From NCBI RefSeq assembly GCF_039542035.1, contig NZ_BAABHJ010000014.1:1-33583 (forward strand): a stretch of 33,583 bases of DNA, written 5' to 3'. A program made the position numbers and the translations under genes. Position 1 is the stretch's first letter, and each line of letters begins with the position of its first letter. The notes under the pieces were generated by a model, which was given only the letters and a program-made list of their open reading frames with translations, did not search any database and was not told the origin of the DNA. Below are positions 1 through 8,198 of the stretch, in pieces. This stretch comes from Actinoallomurus liliacearum. GTDB lineage: Bacteria > Actinomycetota > Actinomycetes > Streptosporangiales > Streptosporangiaceae.

Positions 1-2276
1 CCCCGGCCGCCGCCGTCCCGCCGCCCGCGGCCGCGCCCGACGACCGCTGCGCGCGGCCGGGCTGCGGCGGCACGATCGCGGACGGGTACTGCGACCTCTG
101 CGGGCTGGCGCCGGCCGCCGGATCCGGGGCGGCCCAGGCTCCGGCGGGCGGATCCGCGGCGGCCCCGGGCTCGGCCCGGACGTCCGCGTCCGCGCGGTCG
201 GCGCCGGTCAGCCGCGGGACGGGCGTCACCGGCATCACGGGGAGCACGTCGAGCCGCAGCGTCCGCACCGGCTCGTCGCGGTCCTCGTCGCGCCGGCGCG
301 GGATGCTCGGCGCGGGCCTGGTCGAGGTGCCGCGCGTGCCGTACCGCGACCCCGCCTCGGCGGTGCTGGCCAACCCCGTCGTCGCGGAGAACAAGCGCTT
401 CTGCAGCGTCTGCGGTGAGCCGGTCGGACGGTCGCGCGGCGACCGGCCGGGCCGCGCGGAGGGGTTCTGCCCGAAGGACGGCACCCCCTTCTCGTTCTCG
501 CCGAAGCTCAAGGCGGGCGACCTGGTCGGCGGGCAGTACGAGGTGCTGGGCTGTCTCGCGCACGGCGGCCTGGGCTGGATCTACCTGGCCCGCGACCGGA
601 ACGTCAGCGACCGGTGGGTCGTGCTCAAGGGCCTGCTCGACACCGGCGACGCCGACGCGCTGGCCGCGGCGGCGGCCGAGCGGGCGTTCCTCGCGGAGGT
701 CGAGCACCCCAACATCGTCAAGATCTACAACTTCGTGCAGCACGACGGCTCCGGGTACATCGTCATGGAGTACGTCGGCGGCCGGCCGCTCAAGGACATC
801 CTCAAGGACCGGCGCGAGCAGGAGGGCCCGGACGCCGCGCTGCCGCTCCCCCAGGTCATCGCGTACGGCATCGAGGTGCTGCGCGCCTTCGACTACCTGC
901 ACGGCCTCGGCGTCCTCTACTGCGATTTCAAGCCGGACAACGCCATCCAGTCCGAGGAGCAGCTCAAGCTGATCGACCTCGGCGGCGTCCGGCGCGTGGA
1001 CGACGTGGACGGCGCGATCTACGGGACGGTCGGCTACCAGGCGCCCGAGATCGCCGACGTCGGCCCGTCGGTGGGCTCCGACCTGTACACGGTGGGCCGG
1101 ACGCTGGCCGTGCTGAGCTTCCCGTTCAAGGGCTACACCACCAAGTGGGAGACGAACCTGCCGCCGCGCGAGGAGGTGCCCGTCCTCGCGCGCCACGAGT
1201 CCTACGACCGGCTGCTGCGCCGCGCCACCCACGCCGACCCGGACTTCCGGTTCCAGGACGCCTCCGACATGGCCGACCAGCTCACGGGCGTGCTGCGCGA
1301 GGTGCTGTCCGCCGAGGACGGCAAGCCGCGCCCGGCGGCCTCGACGCTGTTCGGGCCGGAGCGGTTCACGGCGGGGGACGTGTTCGACCCGCTCGTGCCG
1401 GCGGACGCCGCCGCGACGTTGCCGGCGCCGCTGGTGGACTCCGCCGACCCGGCCGCCGGTTTCCTCGCCGGTCTCACCGCGCTGGAGCCGGAGCGGCTCG
1501 CCGACGCCCTGACGAACGCGCCCACCCGTACGCCCGAGGTCGACCTGACGCTGGCCCGGGTGCGTGTCGAGCTGGGCGACACGGCGGGGGCGCACGCGGT
1601 GCTGGACGCCCTGCCGCAGGAGGACTGGCGCGTCGGCTGGTACCGCGCGGTCGCGGTGCTGGCGGCCGGGCAGGTCCCGGAGGCGGCCGGCCTGTTCGAC
1701 GAGCTGTACACGCTGATGCCGGGTGAGGCGGCGCCCAAGCTGGGCCTGGCGTACTGCCGCGAGCTGCTCGGCGACCACGCCGGCGCGGCGGGCCTGCACG
1801 AGGCCGTGTGGCGCACCGACCGGGCGTTCGTCACGGCGTGCTACGGGCTGGCCCGGGCGCGGCTCGCCCTGGGGAACCGCGTCGGGGCGTCGCAGGCGCT
1901 GGACTCGGTGCCCAAGATCTCCAGTCACCACGTCGCGGCGCAGATCTCCGCGGTGCACACGGCCGTACGCGACCGGGACCCGGCGGAGATCACCGAGCCG
2001 GACCTGGTCGGCGCCGGCGCCCGGCTGGCCGCCCTCGACCTCGACCCCGGCCGCCACGGGCTGCTCGCCCTCGGCGTGCTGGAGGCCGCGCTCGAACGGG
2101 TGCGCCGCGCCGGCGACGGCACCGGCTCGGTGCTCGGCACGCCGCTGACCGAGTCCGGGCTGCGCCGCAAGCTGGAGGAGACCTACCGGTCGCTCGCCCG
2201 GCTGGCCACGACCCGCGCCGAGCGGCACCGGCTGGTCGACCAGGCCAACGCCGTACGCCCGATGACGGTGGTCTGA
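1..2276 (+). CDS. pknG: PknG-type serine/threonine protein kinase with TPR domain (5' partial)
   Basis: The reading frame is open from base 3, so the true start lies upstream; the ATG at 303 is internal. The visible part has about 757 residues. An N-terminal Cys-rich module (CARPGCGGT...YCDLCG, encoded near 48-102) is followed by a second pair of Cys motifs (CSVCGE and CPKDG, about 402-485) that matches the rubredoxin-like region of PknG. The kinase domain has a Gly-rich loop (AHGGLGWIY), the lysine of VVLKG (codon near 627), a catalytic loop YCDFKPDN (Asp near 924) and DLGGV in place of DFG, all PknG traits. The C-terminal half is Ala/Leu-rich helical repeat, as in the PknG TPR domain. In mycobacteria, soluble PknG phosphorylates the FHA protein GarA to control 2-oxoglutarate metabolism. 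It lies 2 bases before a phosphatase gene, and the operon also holds glnX- and glnH-like genes. Only the exact substrate is unknown. Confidence 0.95.
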   Translation, partial: PAAAVPPPAAAPDDRCARPGCGGTIADGYCDLCGLAPAAGSGAAQAPAGGSAAAPGSARTSASARSAPVSRGTGVTGITGSTSSRSVRTGSSRSSSRRRGMLGAGLVEVPRVPYRDPASAVLANPVVAENKRFCSVCGEPVGRSRGDRPGRAEGFCPKDGTPFSFSPKLKAGDLVGGQYEVLGCLAHGGLGWIYLARDRNVSDRWVVLKGLLDTGDADALAAAAAERAFLAEVEHPNIVKIYNFVQHDGSGYIVMEYVGGRPLKDILKDRREQEGPDAALPLPQVIAYGIEVLRAFDYLHGLGVLYCDFKPDNAIQSEEQLKLIDLGGVRRVDDVDGAIYGTVGYQAPEIADVGPSVGSDLYTVGRTLAVLSFPFKGYTTKWETNLPPREEVPVLARHESYDRLLRRATHADPDFRFQDASDMADQLTGVLREVLSAEDGKPRPAASTLFGPERFTAGDVFDPLVPADAAATLPAPLVDSADPAAGFLAGLTALEPERLADALTNAPTRTPEVDLTLARVRVELGDTAGAHAVLDALPQEDWRVGWYRAVAVLAAGQVPEAAGLFDELYTLMPGEAAPKLGLAYCRELLGDHAGAAGLHEAVWRTDRAFVTACYGLARARLALGNRVGASQALDSVPKISSHHVAAQISAVHTAVRDRDPAEITEPDLVGAGARLAALDLDPGRHGLLALGVLEAALERVRRAGDGTGSVLGTPLTESGLRRKLEETYRSLARLATTRAERHRLVDQANAVRPMTVV

Positions 2277-2278
2277 GC

Positions 2279-3265
2279 GTGGGCGCCCAGGAGAGCTGCC
2301 CGTGGTGCGGCAGCGAGGTCTTCGCCGGTGAGGCGTTCTGCGAGGCGTGCGGCCGGTCCCTGACCGCCGCGCCCGCCGCCGGGGACGGCGGGTCCCCGGC
2401 GAGCGGACCGGCGCCGGCCGGGGCCTGCGCGGAGTGCGGTTCGACGGCGTTCAGCGAGGACGGGTACTGCGAGCGGTGCGGCCTGCTGCGGCCCGGCGAC
2501 CGGGATCACGTCGAGGTGGAGGCGGGCGGCGCCGCCGGGGTGACGGACCGGGGCCTGCGGCACAGCCGCAACGAGGACGCGATGGGCCTGGCCGTGGCCG
2601 GCGCGGGCGTCGCGGCGATCGTCTGCGACGGCGTGTCGAGTTCTCCCCTGCCCCAGGTGGCCTCCCAGACCGGCGCCGACGCGGGCCTGGCGGTGCTCAC
2701 CGAGCGCCTCACGGCGGGCGACGACCCCGAGAAGGCCACCCGGGCGGCGCTGACGCGGGCGGTGGAGGCGGTCACGGCGCTCGCCGAGTCGCCGCACGAC
2801 GCGCCGGCCTGCACGTACGTCTCGGCGTACGCCGGGCCGACCGGGGTCACCGTCGGCTGGGTCGGGGACAGCCGCGCGTACTGGCTCGGCGGGGAGGCGT
2901 CACGGCAGCTCACCGCCGACGACTCCTGGGCCGCCGAGATGGTCGCGCACGGCGCGCTGACCGAGGCCGAGGCGCAGGCCCACCCGAACGCCCACGCCAT
3001 CGTCGCCTGGCTCGGCGCCGACGCGGGCGAGGTCGAGCAGCACGTGACGTCCTTCGTCCCGGAGGGACCCGGCACGCTGCTGCTGTGCAGCGACGGGCTG
3101 TGGAACTACTACCCGGAGGCGGCGGGCCTGGCCGCCGTCCTGCCGGACGCCGACCCGCTGACCGCGGCCCGGCATCTCGTACGCCTCGCGCTGGACGCCG
3201 GAGGGCGCGACAACATCACCGTCGTGGTGATCCCTTTCACACAGGAGAGCACGCGCAATGAGTGA
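2279..3265 (+). CDS. PP2C-family protein phosphatase with N-terminal zinc ribbons
   Basis: A 328-residue protein starting at GTG 2279, two bases after the kinase stop; no strong ribosome site is visible, so translational coupling is likely. Residues 7-25 (CPWCG...CEAC) and 50-68 (CAECG...CERCG) form two four-Cys zinc-ribbon-like modules. The PP2C fold follows: TDRGLRHSRNEDA (89-101), CDGVS (116-120), GDSRAY (196-201), LLLCSDGLWNY (267-277) and GGRDNITVVV (308-317). The metal-binding Asp residues are present at 117, 271 and 311. PP2C enzymes are Mn/Mg-dependent phosphoserine/threonine phosphatases, so this protein probably reverses phosphorylation by the upstream kinase. Its last 8 bases overlap the start of the VWA gene. 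The family call is firm; the pairing with the kinase is inferred from gene order. Confidence 0.93.
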   Translation: MGAQESCPWCGSEVFAGEAFCEACGRSLTAAPAAGDGGSPASGPAPAGACAECGSTAFSEDGYCERCGLLRPGDRDHVEVEAGGAAGVTDRGLRHSRNEDAMGLAVAGAGVAAIVCDGVSSSPLPQVASQTGADAGLAVLTERLTAGDDPEKATRAALTRAVEAVTALAESPHDAPACTYVSAYAGPTGVTVGWVGDSRAYWLGGEASRQLTADDSWAAEMVAHGALTEAEAQAHPNAHAIVAWLGADAGEVEQHVTSFVPEGPGTLLLCSDGLWNYYPEAAGLAAVLPDADPLTAARHLVRLALDAGGRDNITVVVIPFTQESTRNE

Positions 3266-4553
3266 ACAGCCGGACTTCAGCATCCGGATCGACCAGAACA
3301 AGTACCTGCCGCAGGGCGGCCAGGAGGTCCACGCGGTCGTCACGGTGGAGTCGACCGGGGCGCCGGTCGCCGCCGCCACGGGCGCCGGGACGTCCGCCGC
3401 CGAGGTCATCATCATCGACACCTCCGGGTCGATGGACTATCCGCGGAACAAGATGATCTCGGCGATCAAGGCGGCGCAGGCCGCGGTGGACACCCTGCGC
3501 GACGGGGTGAACTTCGCCATCGTCTCCGGGTCGAGCCGCGCCACGATGGTCTACCCGCGGGCCGAGGAGCTGATCCCGGCGAACGCGCAGACCCGCGCGG
3601 AGGCCAAGGACGCGCTGAGCCGGCTCAAGGCGACCGGCGGCACCGCGATGGGCGCCTGGCTGACCCTCGCCGGACGGCTGTTCGCCGGGCACCCGGACGG
3701 CATCCGGCACGCGATCCTGCTCACGGACGGCAAGAACCAGCACGAGTCACCGGAACAGCTCGACGCGGCGGTGGCCCAGGCCGTCGGCCGGTTCGTCTGC
3801 GACTGCCGCGGCGTGGGCACCGACTGGGAGGTCGCCGAGCTGCGGAAGGTCGCGTCCGCGCTGCTCGGCAGCCTGGACATGGTGGCGAGCCCGGAGGCCC
3901 TGGAGGCCGACTTCCGGGCGATGACCGAGGCCGCGATGGGCAAGGCCGTCGCGGACGTCGCGCTGCGGGTGTGGACGCCGCAGTACGCCAAGCTGCGGTT
4001 CGTCAAGCAGGTCCTGCCGAGCGTGGAGGACCTCACCGGACGGCGGGCCGACGTCGACGAACGGTCCGGGGACTACCCGCTCGGCGCGTGGGGCAGCGAG
4101 AGCCGCGACTACCACGTCTGCGTCGAGGTCCCGGCCGGCGAGGTCGGCCGGGAGATGCGGGCGGCGTGGATCAAGCTGATGCTCGGCGACCAGGTGGTGG
4201 CCAGCGGCAACGTGCTGGCCGAGTGGACCGACGACGAGGCCCAGTCCACCCGGATCAACCCGAAGGTCGCGCACTACACCGGCCAGGCCGAGCTCGCCGA
4301 GAACATCCAGGCCGGCCTGCAGGCCCGCAAGGACGGCGACCTCGACACCGCGACGGCGCGGCTGGGCCGGGCCGTCGCGCTGGCCCACCAGTCGGGCAAC
4401 GAGGCGATCGCCTCGCTCCTGGGCAAGGTCGTGGACGTCGACGACCCGGCGACCGGTCGCGTACGGATCAGGAAGGACGTCGACAAGGCCGACGAGATGT
4501 CCCTCGACACCCGCTCCACCAAGACCGTGCGCACGCGCCGGAGCGAGGGCTGA
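3258..4553 (+). CDS. von Willebrand factor A (VWA) domain protein
   Basis: A 431-residue protein, probably cytosolic since no signal peptide is visible. The VWA domain spans about residues 45-230 and has a complete metal-ion-dependent adhesion site: DTSGS at 54-58, Thr129 in GGTAMG and Asp157 in LLTDGKN. VWA domains bind divalent metal and mediate protein-protein contacts; no enzymatic motif is seen. The C-terminal part (about 330-390) looks like short helical repeats, and the tail (about 410-430) is basic and Ser/Thr-rich (LDTRSTKT). It starts at ATG 3258 inside the end of the phosphatase gene and stops two bases before the FHA gene, so it belongs to the same operon. A scaffold role between kinase, phosphatase and FHA protein is an inference. 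Confidence 0.9.
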   Translation: MSEQPDFSIRIDQNKYLPQGGQEVHAVVTVESTGAPVAAATGAGTSAAEVIIIDTSGSMDYPRNKMISAIKAAQAAVDTLRDGVNFAIVSGSSRATMVYPRAEELIPANAQTRAEAKDALSRLKATGGTAMGAWLTLAGRLFAGHPDGIRHAILLTDGKNQHESPEQLDAAVAQAVGRFVCDCRGVGTDWEVAELRKVASALLGSLDMVASPEALEADFRAMTEAAMGKAVADVALRVWTPQYAKLRFVKQVLPSVEDLTGRRADVDERSGDYPLGAWGSESRDYHVCVEVPAGEVGREMRAAWIKLMLGDQVVASGNVLAEWTDDEAQSTRINPKVAHYTGQAELAENIQAGLQARKDGDLDTATARLGRAVALAHQSGNEAIASLLGKVVDVDDPATGRVRIRKDVDKADEMSLDTRSTKTVRTRRSEG

Positions 4554-4555
4554 GC

Positions 4556-5308
4556 ATGGCGACCTGTCCGGCCGGGCACACCTCGACGGCCACCGACTAC
4601 TGCGACGTGTGCGGCGCCCGCATCGGCGACGCGGCGGCGGTCCCGGCTCCCGCGTCCGCCGCCCCGGTGACCCCCGACTTCGGGACGCCGGCCCCGGGGG
4701 CCCCGGCGGCCGGTGACCCCTGCCCCGACTGCGGCGCGCCGCGTACCGGGCGCTTCTGCGAGGCCTGCGGGTACGACTACGCGGTCGGCGGCGGCCGGCC
4801 CACCCCGCCTCCCCCGCCCGTGCCGCCCCCGGCGGCCGGGGACCCGGACGAGGAGGATCCCGTCACGCGTGACTGGGCGCCCCCGAAGGCGCCCCAGCCC
4901 GAGCCGCCGGCCACCGACTGGGCGGCCGTCGTCATCGCGGACCGGGAGTACTACGACCGCGTGGTGACCGAGGACGAGGACTTCACGTTCCCGCCGTACT
5001 GCCCGTCCCGGCGCATCCCTCTCTCCGGCGAGCAGGTGGTGATCGGGCGGCGGAGCGCGTCGCGGGGGCTCACGCCGGAGATCGACCTCAGCGAGCCCCC
5101 CGCCGACCCGGGCGTCTCGCACACCCACGCGGTCCTGCTCGCCAAGCCCGACGGCACCTGGACGCTGGTCGACCCCGGCTCCACCAACGGCACGACCATC
5201 AACGAGAGCGACACGCCCATCCCCGTCAACGTGGAGGTTCCGCTGCGCGACGGCGACCGCGTGTACGTGGGCGTCTGGACCACCATCACGCTGCGGAGGC
5301 TGCGGTGA
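4556..5308 (+). CDS. FHA-domain protein with N-terminal zinc ribbons
   Basis: A 250-residue protein starting at ATG 4556, two bases after the VWA stop. Residues 4-19 (CPAGH...YCDVC) and 56-71 (CPDCG...FCEAC) are zinc-ribbon-like; a Pro-rich linker (81-120) follows. The C-terminal FHA domain (about 150-250) has the usual phosphothreonine-binding positions: GRRS at 165-168, SHTHA at 188-192 and GSTNGT at 208-213. FHA domains read phosphothreonine. In mycobacteria the FHA protein GarA is the PknG target that controls 2-oxoglutarate enzymes, so this may be the local counterpart. However, the ETTS-type phosphosite known in GarA is not visible; Thr138 and Thr144 sit just before the FHA domain instead. 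The 3' end overlaps the next gene by 4 bases (GTGA). Confidence 0.92.
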   Translation: MATCPAGHTSTATDYCDVCGARIGDAAAVPAPASAAPVTPDFGTPAPGAPAAGDPCPDCGAPRTGRFCEACGYDYAVGGGRPTPPPPPVPPPAAGDPDEEDPVTRDWAPPKAPQPEPPATDWAAVVIADREYYDRVVTEDEDFTFPPYCPSRRIPLSGEQVVIGRRSASRGLTPEIDLSEPPADPGVSHTHAVLLAKPDGTWTLVDPGSTNGTTINESDTPIPVNVEVPLRDGDRVYVGVWTTITLRRLR

Positions 5309-6720
5309 CGATCACGACGACTCCTCCGTCCTCCCCGGTCCGGCGGGGACGGGTGACCGGGCGCCTGCGGATCCGGACGATGCCGGGCCGCATCCGCGCG
5401 CTGGCCGCCCTCGCGGCCCTGGCGGTGCTCGTCGTGCTCCTCGTCACCACGCTGACCGTACGGGACGCCCGGGACGGGCTGCGGGTGATCGGCCACGACG
5501 CCGGCCCGCAGGTGGTCGCCACCGGCGACCTGTACTTCGCGCTCAGCGACATGGACGCCCAGCTCGCCGACGCGCTGCTGATCGGCGGCGACCCCGGGCT
5601 GGCCGGCCGGCGCGCCGCGGCGCTGCGGTTGTACGAGCAGCGCCGGTCCGAGGCGAACGGCACGCTGCTGCAGGGATCGCGGCTGGCGGGCAGCGACCCG
5701 ACCGAGCAGCGGAACGCGCAGGCGATGCTGGACGCGCTGGGCCGGTACGAGCGCCTGGCGGGCCAGGCGCTGCTCACCGACGAGAACTCGAGGCACGCCG
5801 CCGGACCACCGCCGTCCGCCGTCACCGCGCTGTACCGGCAGGCGACCGACCTGATGAAGCTGGACGTGCTGCCGAAGGCGTACAACCTGACGCTCGACAA
5901 CGGCACGAAGGTGCGCCGCACATACGAGGCGAAGCGGTCGGCGGTGCTGCGGGGCCGGATCTGGGTCGTGCTCACCGGCCTGCTCCTCATCGTCGTCCTC
6001 GCCGGCGTCCAGGTCTACTTCGCCACGCGCTTCCGCCGCCTGGTCAACCCGTTCCTCGCCCTGGCGACGGTGGGCACCCTCGTTCTCGTCGTGGTGAGCG
6101 TGGCGCTCCTGTCCAGCGAGGCCGGACGCCTGCGGACCGCCAAGGAGGACGGCTTCGACTCGGTGCTGGCGCTGTCGCGGGCCCGGGCGATCAGCAACAG
6201 CGCCCACGCGGACGAGAGCCGCTATCTGCTCGACCCGGGACGTGCCGACACGTACGAGCAGGTCTACCTGGACAAGTCCGAGGCGATCCTCTACGTCCCC
6301 GCGGGCAACCTCGACACCTACTACTCCCTGCTCGACGAGAAGATCGGCGGCAGTGACTTCCTCGGCTTCTACGGAACCGAGGCGCACCACATCACGCTGC
6401 CCGGGCAGCAGGCGGCGCTGCGGAAGGTGCTGTCCGGATACCAGAAGGTCCAGAACGACGACCGGACGATCCGGCTGGTCGCGACCGGCGACCGCCGCCG
6501 GGCGCTCACCGTCAAGCTCGCCGGCGGGACCGACGACTTCGACGCCTACGACAAGGCGCTGGTCGCCCTGAAGGACCTGCACGGTCGCGCGTTCGACCAG
6601 GCGATCGCCTCCGGTGACCACGGGCTCCGCGGGTGGAACGTCACCCTGCCCGGCGCGGCCGTCGTCCTCATCATCCTCATCCTCGCCGGGGTCCGGCCGC
6701 GGCTGTCCGAGTACCGGTAA
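5305..6720 (+). CDS. glnX: GlnX-like four-helix membrane signalling protein
   Basis: A 471-residue protein starting at GTG 5305, overlapping the FHA gene by 4 bases. Four membrane helices are visible at about 31-52, 218-239, 248-269 and 447-463. They leave two large extracytoplasmic helical domains (about 53-217 and 270-446), a layout like tandem sensor domains of chemoreceptors. No kinase, transporter ATPase or methylation domain is present. This topology, plus the neighbours pknG and a glnH-like gene, matches mycobacterial GlnX, which passes the signal from the amino-acid-binding lipoprotein GlnH to PknG. The short cytoplasmic parts (residues 1-30, the loop near 240-247 and the C-terminal tail) would be the only contacts for PknG. 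The assignment rests on topology and synteny; sequence similarity to GlnX could not be measured here. Confidence 0.72.
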   Translation: MTITTTPPSSPVRRGRVTGRLRIRTMPGRIRALAALAALAVLVVLLVTTLTVRDARDGLRVIGHDAGPQVVATGDLYFALSDMDAQLADALLIGGDPGLAGRRAAALRLYEQRRSEANGTLLQGSRLAGSDPTEQRNAQAMLDALGRYERLAGQALLTDENSRHAAGPPPSAVTALYRQATDLMKLDVLPKAYNLTLDNGTKVRRTYEAKRSAVLRGRIWVVLTGLLLIVVLAGVQVYFATRFRRLVNPFLALATVGTLVLVVVSVALLSSEAGRLRTAKEDGFDSVLALSRARAISNSAHADESRYLLDPGRADTYEQVYLDKSEAILYVPAGNLDTYYSLLDEKIGGSDFLGFYGTEAHHITLPGQQAALRKVLSGYQKVQNDDRTIRLVATGDRRRALTVKLAGGTDDFDAYDKALVALKDLHGRAFDQAIASGDHGLRGWNVTLPGAAVVLIILILAGVRPRLSEYR

Positions 6721-6732
6721 GGGAGCACGCAG

Positions 6733-7548
6733 ATGCGACTACGTCGAATCGGCCTCGCGGTGGCGCTGTTGCTGGCGTCGGCCGGGTGCGGGGTGGCCGG
6801 CGGAGAGACCTCGTCGGTCAGCGGCAAGGACCACCTGGTCGTCGGCGTCTCCAAGGACCAGCCCGGTCTGGGCTTCCGCGACTCGAGCGGCGCTTACAAG
6901 GGCTTCGACATCGACGTCGCCCGCGACGTCGCGCGGCGGCTCGGCGCCAAGCACCTGACGTTCAAGCCGCTGACCAGCGGCCAGCGGGAGGCGGCGCTGC
7001 GGGGCGGCGACGTCGACATGATCGTGTCGAGCTACTCCATCACGCAGGAGCGCAAGACCCAGGTCGTCTTCGCCGGCCCGTACTACGTCGCGCACCAGGA
7101 CACCCTGGTGCGCGCGGGCGAGACGACCGTACGGAACGTACGCGACCTGCGCGGGAAGCGGCTGTGCCAGGTCACCGGCTCGGTCTCCTGGCGGCGCGTC
7201 ACCGAGGAGCGCAAGATCGCCGCCCGGCTCGTGCCGGCCTCCTCGTACGGGGAGTGCCTGGACGACCTCGTATCCGGGAAGGTCGACGCCATCTCCACCG
7301 ACGACCTGATCCTCGCGGGCTTCGCCGCGCAGCGCGGGAACCAGGTCCGGTTCGTCAACGCCCCGTTCTCGGACGAGCGGTACGGCGTCGGGCTGCGCCC
7401 CGGCGACATCCGGGGCTGCGAGGACATCAACAAGGCGATCACCGAGATGTACCAGGACGGCACGGCCGCGACCCTGCTCAAGCGGTGGTTCGGATCGACG
7501 GGACTGAACGTCACGACGACGGTCCCGCAGTTCGAGGGCTGCGGCTGA
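6733..7548 (+). CDS. glnH: GlnH-like lipoprotein, glutamate/aspartate-type solute-binding protein
   Basis: A 271-residue protein starting at ATG 6733, 12 bases after the glnX-like gene, preceded by GGGAG at 6721-6725. A signal peptide (MRLRR then a hydrophobic run) ends at a lipobox-like SAGC with Cys19 as the predicted lipidated residue; Ser at -3 is less common than Leu. The mature protein follows the family 3 periplasmic binding fold: LVVGVSKDQPG, YKGFDIDVARDVARRLG, LRGGDVDMIVSSYSIT and GVGLRPGD. Such proteins bind Glu, Asp or Gln. No ABC permease or ATPase is adjacent, which favours a sensing role with the GlnX-like protein over transport. It is the last gene before an assembly gap, so transporter genes hidden in the gap cannot be excluded. 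Confidence 0.85.
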   Translation: MRLRRIGLAVALLLASAGCGVAGGETSSVSGKDHLVVGVSKDQPGLGFRDSSGAYKGFDIDVARDVARRLGAKHLTFKPLTSGQREAALRGGDVDMIVSSYSITQERKTQVVFAGPYYVAHQDTLVRAGETTVRNVRDLRGKRLCQVTGSVSWRRVTEERKIAARLVPASSYGECLDDLVSGKVDAISTDDLILAGFAAQRGNQVRFVNAPFSDERYGVGLRPGDIRGCEDINKAITEMYQDGTAATLLKRWFGSTGLNVTTTVPQFEGCG

Positions 7549-7555
7549 GCCGGTA

Positions 7556-7580
7556 NNNNNNNNNNNNNNNNNNNNNNNNN
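7556..7580. other. Assembly gap (25 N)
   Basis: A run of 25 undetermined bases lies 7 bases after the glnH-like stop codon. The true length of the missing sequence is unknown. Any terminator or further gene of the kinase operon may be hidden here, and the adjacency of the two sides is only as good as the scaffold. Confidence 0.99.
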
Positions 7581-7679
7581 CTGTCGGCGCGGGCCGGCGA
7601 CTCGCCCGGAAGAGTCACGCCGTGGCGGGCCGGGTGCCCGGTTCGAGGATCGTGGCAGCGGGTCGCGGGTCGGCGCGCA

Positions 7680-8192
7680 TCAGTGCCGCGGCACCGAGAC
7701 GGCGCCCTCGATGTGGAGTTCACGGCCGGAACGCGACGGTACGGCGGACCGCCGGGTCGCGGCGGAGCCGACGGCGGGCCGATGGGTCCGCGGGCGGCCC
7801 TGGAGCACGGAGTCCCGGCCGACCTGGCACTGCCGGCCGGGCGTCCGGGCGGTGTGGGCCGGGGCCGTGACGTCCGCCGGTTCGAGGCCGGCGGCGGGCG
7901 AGGAGACCGCGGTCGTCTCCCGTCCCGGTCCGACGTCCGCGACGGGCGAGGAGAGGGGGGCCGTCTCCTCCACCGATGCGGCGTCGGCGGAGGAGACGGC
8001 CGGGGACGCGAGGGCCGCTTCCGCCGACGCGGCGTCGGCGACGGGCGGGGACGCGAGGGCCGCTTCGGCCACCGGCTCAGTGGCGGCGGACGGCTCCTGG
8101 GCGGACTCGGACTGCGGCAGCAGACGGTCCTCGTACATGATGGTCACCAGTACGGCGAGGGCCACCGCGGGCAGGGCGAGCAACGCGGCCAT
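7680..8192 (-). CDS. Hypothetical membrane-anchored Ala/Pro/Ser-rich protein
   Basis: A 170-residue protein of unknown function. An N-terminal hydrophobic segment (about residues 2-19) is followed by YEDRLLPQ and then a low-complexity Ala/Ser/Pro/Val/Glu-rich stretch to about residue 105, suggesting a signal anchor with a disordered extracytoplasmic stalk. The remainder (about 110-170) is Arg-rich and without recognisable motifs. Within the stalk, a 21-base segment is directly repeated in frame at 8001-8021 and 8046-8066 (45-base period). Support for a real gene comes from a GAGGA ribosome-site-like stretch just before ATG 8192, strong G/C bias at third codon positions, and a possible leader ORF immediately upstream. 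It ends about 100 bases from the assembly gap. No family is recognised. Confidence 0.5.
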   Translation of the reverse strand: MAALLALPAVALAVLVTIMYEDRLLPQSESAQEPSAATEPVAEAALASPPVADAASAEAALASPAVSSADAASVEETAPLSSPVADVGPGRETTAVSSPAAGLEPADVTAPAHTARTPGRQCQVGRDSVLQGRPRTHRPAVGSAATRRSAVPSRSGRELHIEGAVSVPRH

Positions 8193-8198
8193 CGATCC

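Noticed and set aside
303..305. ATG 303 as the start of the kinase gene
   Set aside because: The frame is open upstream to the window edge and encodes a zinc-ribbon module resembling those in the neighbouring proteins, so the start lies outside the window.
4951..6621. Minus-strand open frame of 556 codons opposite the FHA and glnX-like genes
   Set aside because: Low-complexity translation without motifs; the plus strand has the intact domains and overlapping operon structure.
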